Source of the DNA: Christiangramia flava JLT2011
Lineage (GTDB): Bacteria > Bacteroidota > Bacteroidia > Flavobacteriales > Flavobacteriaceae
DNA: 64,000 nucleotides
Reading direction: 5' to 3'
Assembly: GCF_001951155.1 (NCBI RefSeq)
Contig: NZ_CP016359.1
Location: 3,620,001 to 3,684,000 of the forward strand
A program made the position numbers and the translations under genes. Of the stretch, positions 42,524-52,223 are shown piece by piece. Each line of letters starts with the position of its first letter. The stretch's first letter is position 1. The notes under the pieces are model-generated. The model made no database searches. It was not told the origin of the DNA and saw only the letters and a list, made by a program, of their open reading frames with translations.

Positions 42524-45500
42524 TCAGTTTCCTTCCGGGAAATTGATATAGGAAGGAGCGAAAGTCCTGGCACTTTCATCGGTTTCTACGGGGTCTTCGG
42601 TTCGGGAAAGCTCGATATTGGCAATTTTCTGAATAAGTTCTTTAAAGGTATCAAAATCTACATTATAGCTGAGGCCCACACCTTGAGTAAAGCCAATTTT
42701 CTCCCCGATGAACTGGATGTTACTTTCCCTATTGAAAACTTTGGCACGAAGAGAGCCGTCATCATTCAGCAGAAAATCGATCTGGAGGTCGCCAATGATC
42801 ACGGTTTCAGTCACTCCCGCAACGGGTACCCCAACTTCCCCGTTAATGATCACGCGATCGGAGATCTGTGTGGAAAGCGTGAGTCCAAACCGGTCTACCG
42901 TTTGCTGATCTGGCGTTCGGTCACCCTGGACATAATTTACTCCAACCTGAAACTTCCCGTCATCAGCTGCAAAAATATCATTTACGATACTGGAAGCCCG
43001 TTCGGCCAGTGTTCCGTAGATCGCGGCACCACGGAGACCGAATTCACTGTAGAAACTTCCCTGTGTCACGAGAAACAAGGCCTGCAATTCCTTACTCTGC
43101 CGGTCATCAATACGGTACTGCAATTCCGATTTAACCGTAGAACTGGCATTTGGAAAATCGATATCAAAGGAAATATCCGGCTGTTCCACCTGTCCCTGAA
43201 GATTGATTACCACGTCTACCGGTATCTTGCGGTTAACCGATGGGTTTTCCAGTAAGACCGCGGGATTGGCGTTTAGGGAATACACCGCGCTGACGTCAAG
43301 CTGTGCCTGCATGGGGTTTCCATCCCAGTTGATACTTCCGCCAGATTCCACTTTAAAAGTCTTCTGAACAAGCCCGGCATATTTGAAGTTATACACTCCT
43401 TCATAGACGATAAAATCTCCCCACATATTGAATTTCCCGTTGGTGTTGATTTCGAGAAGCAAACTTCCCGCTCCACGACCTCGAAGGGTACTGCCGCTGG
43501 TCTGGTCTACCACTACTTCGACTTCTGCATCATTGGTGATGTCCAGGTCAAAAAACAATTCGATACCTTTTACCTCGGGAATTTCAATTTCAGCCCCGGC
43601 AAGCCTGGCGGCTTTTTCTTCCGGACTAATAAAGTGAATGAATGAATTATCGCCCACACCTTCGGTATCGCTGAGTGGAATTTTAAAGACCGTTCCCCTT
43701 TCGGTAGCGGCCGTTACATCGATTTCTAATTGATCTGTAGGGCCTTTGATCGTTGCTTCTCCATCTATAAAAGCTGTTCCGTAGTATAGCGCATCACGCT
43801 CCGCTTCCGTATCCAGTACCAGCATCCTGTCTGAAGAAATAGAGAGATCCAGGAACCATTCTTTGAAATTCTTGTGCCTGATGTTTCCGTCCAACTTTCC
43901 GCGGGTATTGTATTTTGTATCAACGATCGTGATATTATTGAATTCGAACTGTTGTTTGGTAAGGTTCACGCGGGCCTCATTCATAAAATCCAGGTCGACG
44001 TTCAAATACGGAATCCGCAGCCCGGCCTGGTTCAGCGTCAGGCTTCCTGAAAAATCCGGATTCCGGTAATTGCCGTTAACAAAGGCCCGTCCCGAGGCAA
44101 AACCTCGAATATTCGACAATACATCTCCACCCAACGGACTAAAAATGGCCATATTCAGCCGGTTCATATTCACTTCCAGATCGATCACCGGTTCATCTCC
44201 CGGTACGTTGATATATCCCAGAGCGCTCATCGACTCGACATCTTTGTTGTGAAGCCTCGCGTTTACCGAATAGCGCGTAAGATTCTCATTCCCTTCGACG
44301 TTCAGGTCCAGGTCTCCCAAATAATTATCGTTGACCTTAAGCGAATCGATCGTTAGATCGCTCACCGGGTAATAAGCGCCGTTTTCCTGTATCAAATCCA
44401 GGTGACCATCCAGGGTTCCTTTTAGGTCGAGACTGTCAATTTCCGGGGTGATTTTGGCAATATCCACATTATCGAACTGCATTTTAAAATTCTTATACGT
44501 GGAATCCCGCTTAGAGCCACTGAGCCTGATCTCTTCATTTTCATGGCTCATCACCAGCGAATCGATCGTAAAATCCCGGAATTTATTATCAAAGATGATC
44601 CTGTTATCCCGATTTCCGGGTTCGTTCAGGTACCAGACCTTTTCTTTGAATTTCAGATCAGATTTCTGGATCCCAACCACCGATTTATTGTCTTCGTTGA
44701 TGGTATGATAAAGGTTCAGGTTGTAGATATCGTCATTTTTGGGACCTCCCCTGATCTCCGAACGGATAAACAGTGTATCCCGTTGAGTTACGTTGATAAA
44801 GCTGAATTCAGAAAAATTATAATAATCGGTCGCAATGCTATCAGCCTCAAAATACGTGTTATAGATCGGGTTTGTATTATCTACCTGCAAATTGATATTT
44901 TCAAGCATATTGTCGAAAAGATCGATTCTGGGCGAACGAAACGTCAGTTTAAATTCCTTCTCGTCAGATTCCACCCTTCCGCGGATAAAGGTATTCGGTG
45001 CCAGCTCAATATCGGGATAGAAAACTTCCACGATCTGGTTATAAATATCAAAATCGAACTCCATATACTGGTTCGTTGTGATCGTTCGCGGCTGGTAATT
45101 GGTATAAATGCTTCCAATGGAATTTTGAAAAAGCGCACCAACTTCGTTCACTTTAAAGATCCCGGTAACCTGCCCGCTGATCACATCTGGAGAATTGATC
45201 CTGATGGTCCTTACGCTTTCCTCGTCAAAGCTCGAAGCGATGGTTAAATCATCAAAATAATACAGGTCGTTCTGGTTTTTGTAAGACGTATTCAGCAGCA
45301 TGATCTGCCCCACGGCATCATCAACACTGGTGCCGCGCATATTCATAATCACGTCGCCCTTGAAGACCGAAACGCTGTCACGGCTCACAAAATTCAGCTT
45401 ATTCAAATCGGCATACTGGACGGATGCCTCAAAATCATAATTATTGATGTCTTCGGAAAGATCTGCAAGACCGTTGAATTCCATCTGAAGATTTTCATCC

Positions 45501-46912
45501 CGCGAAATGAAATACCCGTTGAACACCGGATTCCTCAAATTCCCGATCACCTGGATGTTCTTGTACGTGTAATTATTGAAGGTTAGCCTGGAAATACTTC
45601 CTTTTAGTTCAGAATTCAGGTTTTCGCGGCCAAAACCTTTCCCTGAAAAATCCAGGTTGAAACTCGTTTTTCCCAGTTTATCATTTTTGATCAGTCGGCC
45701 AATATTGAAATTTTTAAAGATCAGTTTCCCGTTGTAGCTTGAATTCACGCGGCTATTGAAATTGCGCAGGGCAAAATCCCCTTCCGCAGAACCCAGTTGG
45801 GTATTTACCACCACATCTGCCACCAGCGAAGAATTGGTTACCTGCGTCCTGCCGGTCAATTGCAAATTGCCAAAATCCCGTAGGGTCTCCGGAAGGTTTC
45901 CTTTCAAAGGGCCAGGCAGCAAATTCACCAGGTCATAATAATTGGTATTCAGTTCTTTGAAATTACCGTCCAGGCTGAAGTTCTCCCCATTATCGGAAAA
46001 AGAACCCCTGATTTGTACATCCCCATCAACCGAGCTCCGATCCATCCCGCTCATACGGAAATTTTCCAGGTGAAAATCATTCAGCGTACCTGTTAAACGG
46101 GTGGTGAAATTCACTTTTTCACCTTTTCCGAAGCCATCGTAAAAAGAAAGCAAGTCGGTACTGGAGATCGTACTTTCCCTAAAATCGGCTTCCACCTGCA
46201 CCAGGTTCTCAAAATCAGAAAAATCGCCGGTTTCGTAATTAAAGAAAAGATCAGCATCAATGAAAGAATTTGGCGTTTTCAGCTTCATATTTTCCAATCG
46301 CATGCTCGTAGGGTCATAGTGGAACTGCGTTGCCAGGTTCTCGATCTGGATGTCGCGATGTTCGTAACCACTAAGATTTTCAATCGCTACCTCGATATTT
46401 TCATCATTGATCACCAGTTCAATAGCGAAAATGTTCAGGTTCGAAATATCCAGTACATCCTGCTTATCCAGGTTTTCATCGTAATAGCTGTAATGGCTGT
46501 TGATGATCTCCACGTTACCGGTATGCAGCTCAAAATGTGCGGGGTCACCGGTAGGTTCCTTCTTGAGTTTCTGAATGAACATGCCCAGGTTATCGCGATC
46601 TTCGTTGGCATAACGGCGCATTTTCATGTGGAGACCATCGATCCTGGTATCTCCTAGACTGGGTGAATTATTCAGTAATTTAGGAATGCTCAGGATGGAA
46701 GTATTGACTTCCCTTGCGGTAAGCAGCGTGTCCTGATGATGATCTTCAATGTAGATTTCGCTCAGTTCCACATCGCCAAAATATCCAATGGAAACCCGCC
46801 CTATTCGCAGAACCACGTCATTTTTCTCCTGAAGCGAACGCGTAAGCCTGCGAGCAACAGAAGTCTGGACCGCAGGTATGGAAAATACGATCAGTAAAAT
46901 AATGAATAACAA
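42524..46912 (-). CDS. tamB: Translocation/assembly module TamB (DUF490)
   Basis: A protein of at least 1462 residues: N-terminal membrane anchor, then an almost unbroken series of beta-strands (AsmA-like repeats), and at the C-terminus the DUF490/TamB domain ('GRGAGSLLLEINTNGKF', 'GVYNFKYAGLVQKTFKVESGG', 'LQYRIDDRQSKELQALFLVTQGSF'). TamB spans the periplasm and is thought to carry phospholipids or aid outer-membrane protein assembly. The start is doubtful. A TTG at 46912 is the first usual codon, but it lies inside the anchor; the frame is open to 46966 and reads IKKFWKILTKTIIALV just before, so an unusual start (for example ATC at 46960) may be used. The upstream part overlaps the tsaD promoter. 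Confidence 0.9.
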   Translation of the reverse strand: MLFIILLIVFSIPAVQTSVARRLTRSLQEKNDVVLRIGRVSIGYFGDVELSEIYIEDHHQDTLLTAREVNTSILSIPKLLNNSPSLGDTRIDGLHMKMRRYANEDRDNLGMFIQKLKKEPTGDPAHFELHTGNVEIINSHYSYYDENLDKQDVLDISNLNIFAIELVINDENIEVAIENLSGYEHRDIQIENLATQFHYDPTSMRLENMKLKTPNSFIDADLFFNYETGDFSDFENLVQVEADFRESTISSTDLLSFYDGFGKGEKVNFTTRLTGTLNDFHLENFRMSGMDRSSVDGDVQIRGSFSDNGENFSLDGNFKELNTNYYDLVNLLPGPLKGNLPETLRDFGNLQLTGRTQVTNSSLVADVVVNTQLGSAEGDFALRNFNSRVNSSYNGKLIFKNFNIGRLIKNDKLGKTSFNLDFSGKGFGRENLNSELKGSISRLTFNNYTYKNIQVIGNLRNPVFNGYFISRDENLQMEFNGLADLSEDINNYDFEASVQYADLNKLNFVSRDSVSVFKGDVIMNMRGTSVDDAVGQIMLLNTSYKNQNDLYYFDDLTIASSFDEESVRTIRINSPDVISGQVTGIFKVNEVGALFQNSIGSIYTNYQPRTITTNQYMEFDFDIYNQIVEVFYPDIELAPNTFIRGRVESDEKEFKLTFRSPRIDLFDNMLENINLQVDNTNPIYNTYFEADSIATDYYNFSEFSFINVTQRDTLFIRSEIRGGPKNDDIYNLNLYHTINEDNKSVVGIQKSDLKFKEKVWYLNEPGNRDNRIIFDNKFRDFTIDSLVMSHENEEIRLSGSKRDSTYKNFKMQFDNVDIAKITPEIDSLDLKGTLDGHLDLIQENGAYYPVSDLTIDSLKVNDNYLGDLDLNVEGNENLTRYSVNARLHNKDVESMSALGYINVPGDEPVIDLEVNMNRLNMAIFSPLGGDVLSNIRGFASGRAFVNGNYRNPDFSGSLTLNQAGLRIPYLNVDLDFMNEARVNLTKQQFEFNNITIVDTKYNTRGKLDGNIRHKNFKEWFLDLSISSDRMLVLDTEAERDALYYGTAFIDGEATIKGPTDQLEIDVTAATERGTVFKIPLSDTEGVGDNSFIHFISPEEKAARLAGAEIEIPEVKGIELFFDLDITNDAEVEVVVDQTSGSTLRGRGAGSLLLEINTNGKFNMWGDFIVYEGVYNFKYAGLVQKTFKVESGGSINWDGNPMQAQLDVSAVYSLNANPAVLLENPSVNRKIPVDVVINLQGQVEQPDISFDIDFPNASSTVKSELQYRIDDRQSKELQALFLVTQGSFYSEFGLRGAAIYGTLAERASSIVNDIFAADDGKFQVGVNYVQGDRTPDQQTVDRFGLTLSTQISDRVIINGEVGVPVAGVTETVIIGDLQIDFLLNDDGSLRAKVFNRESNIQFIGEKIGFTQGVGLSYNVDFDTFKELIQKIANIELSRTEDPVETDESARTFAPSYINFPEGN

Positions 46913-46951
46913 AACCAGCGCGATGATGGTTTTAGTTAGTATTTTCCAGAA

Positions 46952-46982
46952 TTTTTTGATACGTTTTTATGTTTTAACTTTG
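46952..46982 (+). promoter_or_regulatory. Promoter: TTTTTTG -33 and TAACTTTG -7, 16-base spacer, for tsaD
   Basis: Complete Bacteroidota-type promoter ending 36 bases before the tsaD ATG. It lies over the region that may encode the tamB N-terminus on the other strand. Confidence 0.6.
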
Positions 46983-47018
46983 CTCCTAATTTACAATTTC
47001 TATGACCAAGAATTCCTG

Positions 47019-48041
47019 ATGAACGATCAAAAAATAAATATCCTGGCCATTGAGTCATCCTGCGATGATACTGCTGCTGCTGTACTTTGCAACGGAAAAA
47101 TACTTTCAAATATTGTAGCAACTCAGGAAGTTCACCGGCAATATGGCGGTGTGGTTCCCGAACTGGCTTCCAGAGCCCACCAGCAGAACATCGTTCCGGT
47201 GATCCATCAGGCTTTGGCGAAGGCAAATATCGATAAAAAAGATGTTTCTGCAATCGCCTTTACCCGCGGTCCCGGCCTCATGGGTTCTTTACTCGTGGGA
47301 ACGTCTTTTGCCAAGTCTCTCGCAATGGGACTTCATGTGCCCCTAATCGAGGTTAATCACATGCAGGCTCATATCCTGGCACATTTCATTGATGAAGAAG
47401 GTTTTGACAAGCCAAAGTTCCCATTCCTGGCCATGACCATTAGCGGTGGCCACACCCAAATTGTAAAGGTTTCTGACTATTTTGAGATGGAAGTGATTGG
47501 CGAAACCACTGATGATGCCGTTGGAGAAGCCTTCGATAAAAGTGCCAAAATTTTAGGACTGCCTTACCCGGGTGGCCCGCTTATCGATAAATATTCAAAA
47601 GAAGGAAATCCAAAAGCCTTTAAATTTCCGAAGCCAAAAGTAGGCGGACTCGATTTCAGCTTTAGCGGATTTAAAACCGCAGTTCTCTATTTCATCCAAC
47701 GGGAGACCAAAAATGATCCCGATTTCATTGAAAATAACCTGAAAGATATCTGTGCCTCTATTCAATACACGATTATCGGTATTTTAATGGATAAACTGAA
47801 AAAAGCGGTTAAAGAGACCGGGATTACGCAAGTGGCGATTGGTGGCGGAGTTTCAGCCAACAGCGGTATCAGGAAGGCGCTGGTCGATGCCGAAAAGAAA
47901 TGGGGCTGGAAATGCTTTATCCCGAAATTTGAATATACGACCGATAATGCCGCAATGATCGGGATTGCCGGTTATCATAAATTTCTCCAGGAGATTTTTT
48001 CAGATTATTCGGTTACCGCACAATCCAGATACAAGATCTAA
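47019..48041 (+). CDS. tsaD: tRNA N6-adenosine threonylcarbamoyltransferase TsaD
   Basis: A 340-residue ASKHA-fold enzyme. 'ILAIESSCDDTAAAVL' is the N-terminal nucleotide-binding motif, 'EVNHMQAHILAH' gives the two metal-binding histidines, 'MTISGGHTQIVKV' and 'GGGVSANSGIR' are further signatures. With TsaB and TsaE it transfers threonylcarbamoyl to A37 of ANN-decoding tRNAs, an essential modification. The frame extends 47 codons upstream, but that part overlaps the promoter, has no family similarity, and ATG 47019 gives the canonical start and length. rsmE follows directly. Confidence 0.97.
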   Translation: MNDQKINILAIESSCDDTAAAVLCNGKILSNIVATQEVHRQYGGVVPELASRAHQQNIVPVIHQALAKANIDKKDVSAIAFTRGPGLMGSLLVGTSFAKSLAMGLHVPLIEVNHMQAHILAHFIDEEGFDKPKFPFLAMTISGGHTQIVKVSDYFEMEVIGETTDDAVGEAFDKSAKILGLPYPGGPLIDKYSKEGNPKAFKFPKPKVGGLDFSFSGFKTAVLYFIQRETKNDPDFIENNLKDICASIQYTIIGILMDKLKKAVKETGITQVAIGGGVSANSGIRKALVDAEKKWGWKCFIPKFEYTTDNAAMIGIAGYHKFLQEIFSDYSVTAQSRYKI

Positions 48042-48755
48042 ATGCAGTTATTCTACCATCCCCATATTTCTGAAAATGACCAGGAACTGATATTTCCGCG
48101 GGACGAAAGCAAGCATATTACGCGGGTGCTTCGGAAAAAAACTGGGGATACGCTCACCATCACAAACGGCAAAGGGTTGCTTTTTATCGCTGAGATCATT
48201 CAGGATGACATGAAACAATGCATCGCCAGAATCATTTCTTCGGAAAAACAACCTGCCCCTCTCTACCATTTGCACATGATTGTAGCCCCTACAAAAATGA
48301 ACGACCGTTATGAATGGTTTTTAGAAAAAGCCATGGAAATTGGCGTTCACGAAGTCACTCCTATCATTTGTGAAAATTCGGAAAGAAAAACGGTCAAACT
48401 GGAACGTTACGAAAGGATCTTACAGAGCGCGATGAAACAATCGCTGCATTCACGAATGCCAATTCTGAACGAACCCGTCAATTTTTCAGAATTTATAAAA
48501 AAGCAGGCGGAAGGCCGGAAATTGATCGCACACTGCGAGGACGATCAGCCACGGAAATTACTGCAACACGAACTGAAAAAGGGTGAAAACATTCATATTC
48601 TTATAGGCCCGGAAGGAGATTTCAGCCCGGCAGAGATTGCTGCCGCCCTGGAAAATAACTGGCTGCCGGTGAGCCTGGGCGACAGCCGCCTTCGAACTGA
48701 AACTGCCGCAATTGTTGCCTGTCATACCGTTGCACTTGTGAACCAGTCTTCGTAA
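48042..48755 (+). CDS. rsmE: 16S rRNA (uracil1498-N3)-methyltransferase
   Basis: A 237-residue SPOUT methyltransferase. N-terminal PUA-like domain ('DESKHITRVLRKKTGDTLTI') and C-terminal knotted domain with 'ILIGPEGDFSPAEIAAAL' and 'LGDSRLRTETAAIVACHTV', the SAM-binding motifs. It methylates U1498 in 16S rRNA. The ATG is the base right after the tsaD stop, so the two are co-translated. Nine bases separate it from the DUF4159 gene. Confidence 0.96.
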   Translation: MQLFYHPHISENDQELIFPRDESKHITRVLRKKTGDTLTITNGKGLLFIAEIIQDDMKQCIARIISSEKQPAPLYHLHMIVAPTKMNDRYEWFLEKAMEIGVHEVTPIICENSERKTVKLERYERILQSAMKQSLHSRMPILNEPVNFSEFIKKQAEGRKLIAHCEDDQPRKLLQHELKKGENIHILIGPEGDFSPAEIAAALENNWLPVSLGDSRLRTETAAIVACHTVALVNQSS

Positions 48756-48764
48756 ATTCAGCAC

Positions 48765-49406
48765 ATGAAAAAGCTGATTTTCATCCTGCCTATTCTCTTT
48801 TTTCTGAACGGAAACGCGCAGGAGATCGCACTTTTGAAATATAATGGCGGCGGTGACTGGTATGCCAATCCCACCTCTCTGCCCAACCTGATCAAATTCT
48901 GCAATTCCAATATCCATACGGCCATTAATACAAAACCAGCGACCGTAGAACCTGGTAGTACCGATATTTTCCAGTATCCTTTCCTGCATATGACCGGCCA
49001 CGGAAATGTGATTTTCAGTAATCAGGAAGCCGAAAATCTTCGGAAATACCTTTTAAGCGGTGGTTTTTTGCACATTGATGACAACTACGGAATGAACGAA
49101 TACATCCGCAAAGAGATCGCGAAAGTATTTCCGGAGAAAACCTTAACAGAAATCCCCGCAAACCACGAAATTTTTTCCGAAACTTTTGATTTTCCAAACG
49201 GATTGCCGAAGATCCATGAACACGACGGTTTAAGACCACAGGCTTTCGGTATCTTTGAAGAAGATCGCCTGGTGCTGCTTTTTACTTTTGAAAGTGACCT
49301 GGGTGACGGCTGGGAAAGTGAGGAAGTTCATCACGACCCGGAAGAAACTCGTCTTAAAGCCCTGAAAATGGGAGCCAATATCATCCAATACGCTTTTGAA
49401 CATTGA
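48765..49406 (+). CDS. DUF4159 exported protein
   Basis: A 213-residue protein with a signal peptide (cleavage near GNA-Q). The mature part fits DUF4159, a glutamine-amidotransferase-like fold: 'LLKYNGGGDWYANPTSL', 'FLHMTGHGNVIFSNQEAENLRKYLLSGGFLHIDDNYG', 'WESEEVHHDPEETRLKALKMGANIIQYAF'. Family members in Bacteroidota stand next to rsmE and trmH-type genes, but the role is unknown. The stop overlaps the TTG start of the next gene (TTGA). Confidence 0.85.
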   Translation: MKKLIFILPILFFLNGNAQEIALLKYNGGGDWYANPTSLPNLIKFCNSNIHTAINTKPATVEPGSTDIFQYPFLHMTGHGNVIFSNQEAENLRKYLLSGGFLHIDDNYGMNEYIRKEIAKVFPEKTLTEIPANHEIFSETFDFPNGLPKIHEHDGLRPQAFGIFEEDRLVLLFTFESDLGDGWESEEVHHDPEETRLKALKMGANIIQYAFEH

Positions 49407-49927
49407 ACCGACAATTAGCTCATGCCGAAACCCAGTTTAAAAACAGGAAATTTCCGGTCATCCTGTTGCTGGACAATATAACCGGTGACGCGAACATTGG
49501 CAGTATTTTTCGCCTGGCCGATGCATTTGGGATCAGCGAGATCATTTTTACCGGTTCGCCGCCCAATCTGGGCAGTAACAGGCTAAAACGCACGGCCCGG
49601 AACACTTTCAAGACGGTAGAACATCGTTTTTCTGAAGACATTATTTCCGAAATCGAGCATTTCAGAAATTCCGGTTTTCATATTGCCGCGCTGGAAATCA
49701 CTGAAAATAGCAGCCCGATACACCAAATTTCCGAAGCAAAGAATGCGAAAATTGTTCTTATTGCCGGGAATGAGCGTTCCGGGGTTTCGCCTGAAGTGCT
49801 GGCTGCCTGCGATGTGAGCTACCACATCGAGATGTTTGGCGAGAACAGTAGTATGAATGTCGCTAATTCTGTAGGAATTGGTCTTTATGAAATCATAAAA
49901 GCTACCGCCGTTTTAAATGAGAAATAA
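49403..49927 (+). CDS. TrmH/SpoU-family RNA 2'-O-methyltransferase
   Basis: A 174-residue SPOUT methyltransferase with only the catalytic domain. Motif 1 'LLDNITGDANIGSIFRLADAFG' region (Asn and Arg), motif 2 'IVLIAGNERSGVSPEVL', motif 3 'NSSMNVANSVGIGLYEI'. It would methylate a ribose 2'-OH in rRNA or tRNA with SAM; which nucleotide is not clear. The start is a TTG in a TTGA overlap with the DUF4159 stop, a non-ATG version of the common ATGA coupling, and the protein aligns from there. No earlier start is available in the gene arrangement. Confidence 0.9.
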   Translation: MNRQLAHAETQFKNRKFPVILLLDNITGDANIGSIFRLADAFGISEIIFTGSPPNLGSNRLKRTARNTFKTVEHRFSEDIISEIEHFRNSGFHIAALEITENSSPIHQISEAKNAKIVLIAGNERSGVSPEVLAACDVSYHIEMFGENSSMNVANSVGIGLYEIIKATAVLNEK

Positions 49928-49939
49928 TATATTTACGCT

Positions 49940-51028
49940 GTGAAAGCAGAGGAAATAAGTACCGGAATTCTTAAAGCACTGGGTATAATCATTGGTATTT
50001 GCCTGCTTTTATTCTTTTTGTACGAAATACAATCGGTCATCGCATATGTGATTATCGCGGCTGTCATTGCACTTATTGGCAGGCCGGCGGTAATTTTTCT
50101 GCGTCAAAGACTGCATTTTCCGAACACCATCGCGGTAATCTCCGTGCTACTACTTGTTCTTTCGGCTTTCGCCGGACTGATCTACGTTTTTGTGCCGATC
50201 ATTATCGAGCAAAGCAGGAACCTGGGGCAAATTGATATTGAGGCATTTAAAAGCGACCTGAACGATCTCAACGACCAGATAAATAGTTATTTAGGCGTAA
50301 CCGAGATCAATATTATTGAAGGCCTGGAACGCAGCGAATTTGTTCAGAGCTTCGATCTTTCCCTGATCCCGGAATTTCTGAACAATGTTTTTAGTATTCT
50401 GGGGGCAACACTGGTGGCCGTATTTTCTGTACTTTTCATCTCTTTTTTCTTTTTGAAAGACAGCAAATTAATGCTCCACAGCATCCTGGTTTTTGCCAAT
50501 CGCGGGGAAGAACAGAAGTTCCAGCGCGTTTTTAACAAGATCAAGATTTTACTTTCACGATATTTTGTAGGGTTAACGATGCAGATCATCGTACTATTCA
50601 TCCTTTACTCCATTTTGCTTTCGGTTTTTGAAGTCAATAACCCTATAGCCATCGCTTTTATCTGCGCATTTTTAAACCTGATCCCTTACCTGGGGCCACT
50701 GGTTGCAGGAATTCTCATGGCACTTTTCGTGATTTCCAGCAACCTGGGAGCCGATTTTAGTACGATCATTCTCCCGCGTGTCATCTACGTGATGCTGGGC
50801 TACGGAATTTGCCAGCTGATCGATAACTTCATTTCTCAGCCCATGATCTTTGGTGCCAGCGTTCGTTCGCACCCGCTGGAAATTTTTCTGATCATTTTGA
50901 TAGCAGGGCTGTTATTCGGAATTATCGGGATGGTCGTGGCCGTTCCTTTTTACACGGCTTTAAAAGTGGTTGCAAAGGAAACCCTGAGCGAATACAAGAT
51001 CGTAAAACGACTTACCCGAGACCTGTAA
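49940..51028 (+). CDS. AI-2E family transporter (TqsA/YdiK-like)
   Basis: A 362-residue membrane protein with about seven to eight transmembrane helices in the usual family order: three N-terminal helices, a soluble segment (75-135), two-helix middle, then a cluster with 'FICAFLNLIPYLGPLVAGIL' and 'ISQPMIFGASVRSHPLEIFLIIL', which are signature stretches. Family members are permeases of diverse function, including Na+/H+ antiport and possibly autoinducer export; here the substrate is unknown. The start is GTG 49940, which has no ATG alternative nearby. One base separates it from the next gene. Confidence 0.88.
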   Translation: MKAEEISTGILKALGIIIGICLLLFFLYEIQSVIAYVIIAAVIALIGRPAVIFLRQRLHFPNTIAVISVLLLVLSAFAGLIYVFVPIIIEQSRNLGQIDIEAFKSDLNDLNDQINSYLGVTEINIIEGLERSEFVQSFDLSLIPEFLNNVFSILGATLVAVFSVLFISFFFLKDSKLMLHSILVFANRGEEQKFQRVFNKIKILLSRYFVGLTMQIIVLFILYSILLSVFEVNNPIAIAFICAFLNLIPYLGPLVAGILMALFVISSNLGADFSTIILPRVIYVMLGYGICQLIDNFISQPMIFGASVRSHPLEIFLIILIAGLLFGIIGMVVAVPFYTALKVVAKETLSEYKIVKRLTRDL

Positions 51029-51029
51029 T

Positions 51030-52223
51030 ATGTGGAACCAGGCACTTCTAAAAGATGAAGTGGAAGATTTTCTTCGGAAGAATCTTCAGAAAGACCTGCC
51101 ATCGCTGCTACTGAAAGGTTCTCCTTTTCCGGAAATTTCTATACAGGAACTCGGTACACAGCTTAACGGATTACAGATCGCGCGTAAAAAATTTCCGGAA
51201 TTATTTCAAACCAGCGGAATCCTGTATCCTCCAAAATTGAACCTGGAACAAACTTCTTCCGAAGTCACGGCGAAGTACAAAGCAGAACTGGTTTCGGGTC
51301 AAAATGCAATTGATATGACCGGAGGGATGGGGATCGACAGCTATTTCCTTTCCAAGCAATTCCAGCAATTCGATTATTGTGAGATCAATAGCGAACTGGC
51401 CCAACTAGCCGCTCATAATTTTAAAACGCTACAAACTCCCATAGAGGTTCATACTGAAAACGGACTGCATTTTTTGGCTGAAATCGCTGAAACTTATGAC
51501 TGGATCTATACTGATCCTGCCCGCAGGGATGAACATGGTGGGAAAGTATTCCGCTTTTCAGATTGCACACCCGATATTCCGGCGAACCTTAAGTTGCTTT
51601 TCCAGAGAACGAACAATATCCTGATAAAATCCTCTCCGATGATGGATATTTCGGCAGGAATTAAAGAATTAGATTCGGTGGCAGAAGTTCATATCGTAGC
51701 AGTTGAAAATGAGGTAAAAGAGCTGCTTTGGATCCTTCACGAAAACTTCTCTGGAAAGCCGAAGATCAAGACGATCAATTTTGAAAAAAAGGCTGTGCAG
51801 AGTTTTGAAGCTTCCTCTTCTGAAGTGTGGGAAATGGAATTTAGTGCGCCACAAACCTATCTTTTTGAACCCAATGCTGCCATCCAGAAAAGCGGATTAT
51901 TTGCGCAATTGGCTCATCAGACCCAAACCAAAAAACTACACCCAAATTCTCATATTTTTACTTCTGAAGATATTGTTTCTTTCCCTGGCAGGAAATTTCA
52001 AATTATTGATTCAATGGCTTTTAACAGTAATGATCTGAAGAAAAAATTAAAGGGAATTAAGGCGAACGTTACCACACGTAATTTCCCGGAATCTGTAGAA
52101 AATATTCGGAAAAAATTCAAAATAAAAGAAGGCGGAAAAACTTACTTGTTTTTTACTACCGGGCCTGGGGAACAGAAACTGGTTATCTTTTGTGAAAAGC
52201 TGAACGACGATCTAAAAAACTAA
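51030..52223 (+). CDS. Class I SAM-dependent methyltransferase with THUMP-like domain
   Basis: A 397-residue enzyme. Motif I 'NAIDMTGGMGIDSYFLSK' (about 90-107) and a D-P-A catalytic-type motif 'WIYTDPARRDEHGG' (about 157-170) place it in the class I methyltransferases, like RsmD/Trm-type nucleic-acid enzymes. The C-terminal 'KKLKGIKANVTTRNFPESVENIRKKFKIKEGG' matches the THUMP-like domain (PF18096) reported in Bacteroidota. RNA is the probable substrate. Its last 41 bases overlap the end of the convergent ligase gene. Confidence 0.85.
   Translation: MWNQALLKDEVEDFLRKNLQKDLPSLLLKGSPFPEISIQELGTQLNGLQIARKKFPELFQTSGILYPPKLNLEQTSSEVTAKYKAELVSGQNAIDMTGGMGIDSYFLSKQFQQFDYCEINSELAQLAAHNFKTLQTPIEVHTENGLHFLAEIAETYDWIYTDPARRDEHGGKVFRFSDCTPDIPANLKLLFQRTNNILIKSSPMMDISAGIKELDSVAEVHIVAVENEVKELLWILHENFSGKPKIKTINFEKKAVQSFEASSSEVWEMEFSAPQTYLFEPNAAIQKSGLFAQLAHQTQTKKLHPNSHIFTSEDIVSFPGRKFQIIDSMAFNSNDLKKKLKGIKANVTTRNFPESVENIRKKFKIKEGGKTYLFFTTGPGEQKLVIFCEKLNDDLKN

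Noticed and set aside
42464..43255. Open frame of 263 codons on the plus strand
   Set aside because: It lies antisense to the conserved C-terminal TamB domain, has no family features, and begins in the pfkA-tamB gap without promoter elements.
44543..45247. Open frame of 234 codons on the plus strand
   Set aside because: Antisense shadow of tamB; composition follows the complementary codons of that gene.
46878..47018. 47-codon N-terminal extension of TsaD
   Set aside because: It spans the TTTTTTG/TAACTTTG promoter and lacks similarity to the family; the ATG at 47019 gives the canonical MNDQ..ILAIESSCDD start.
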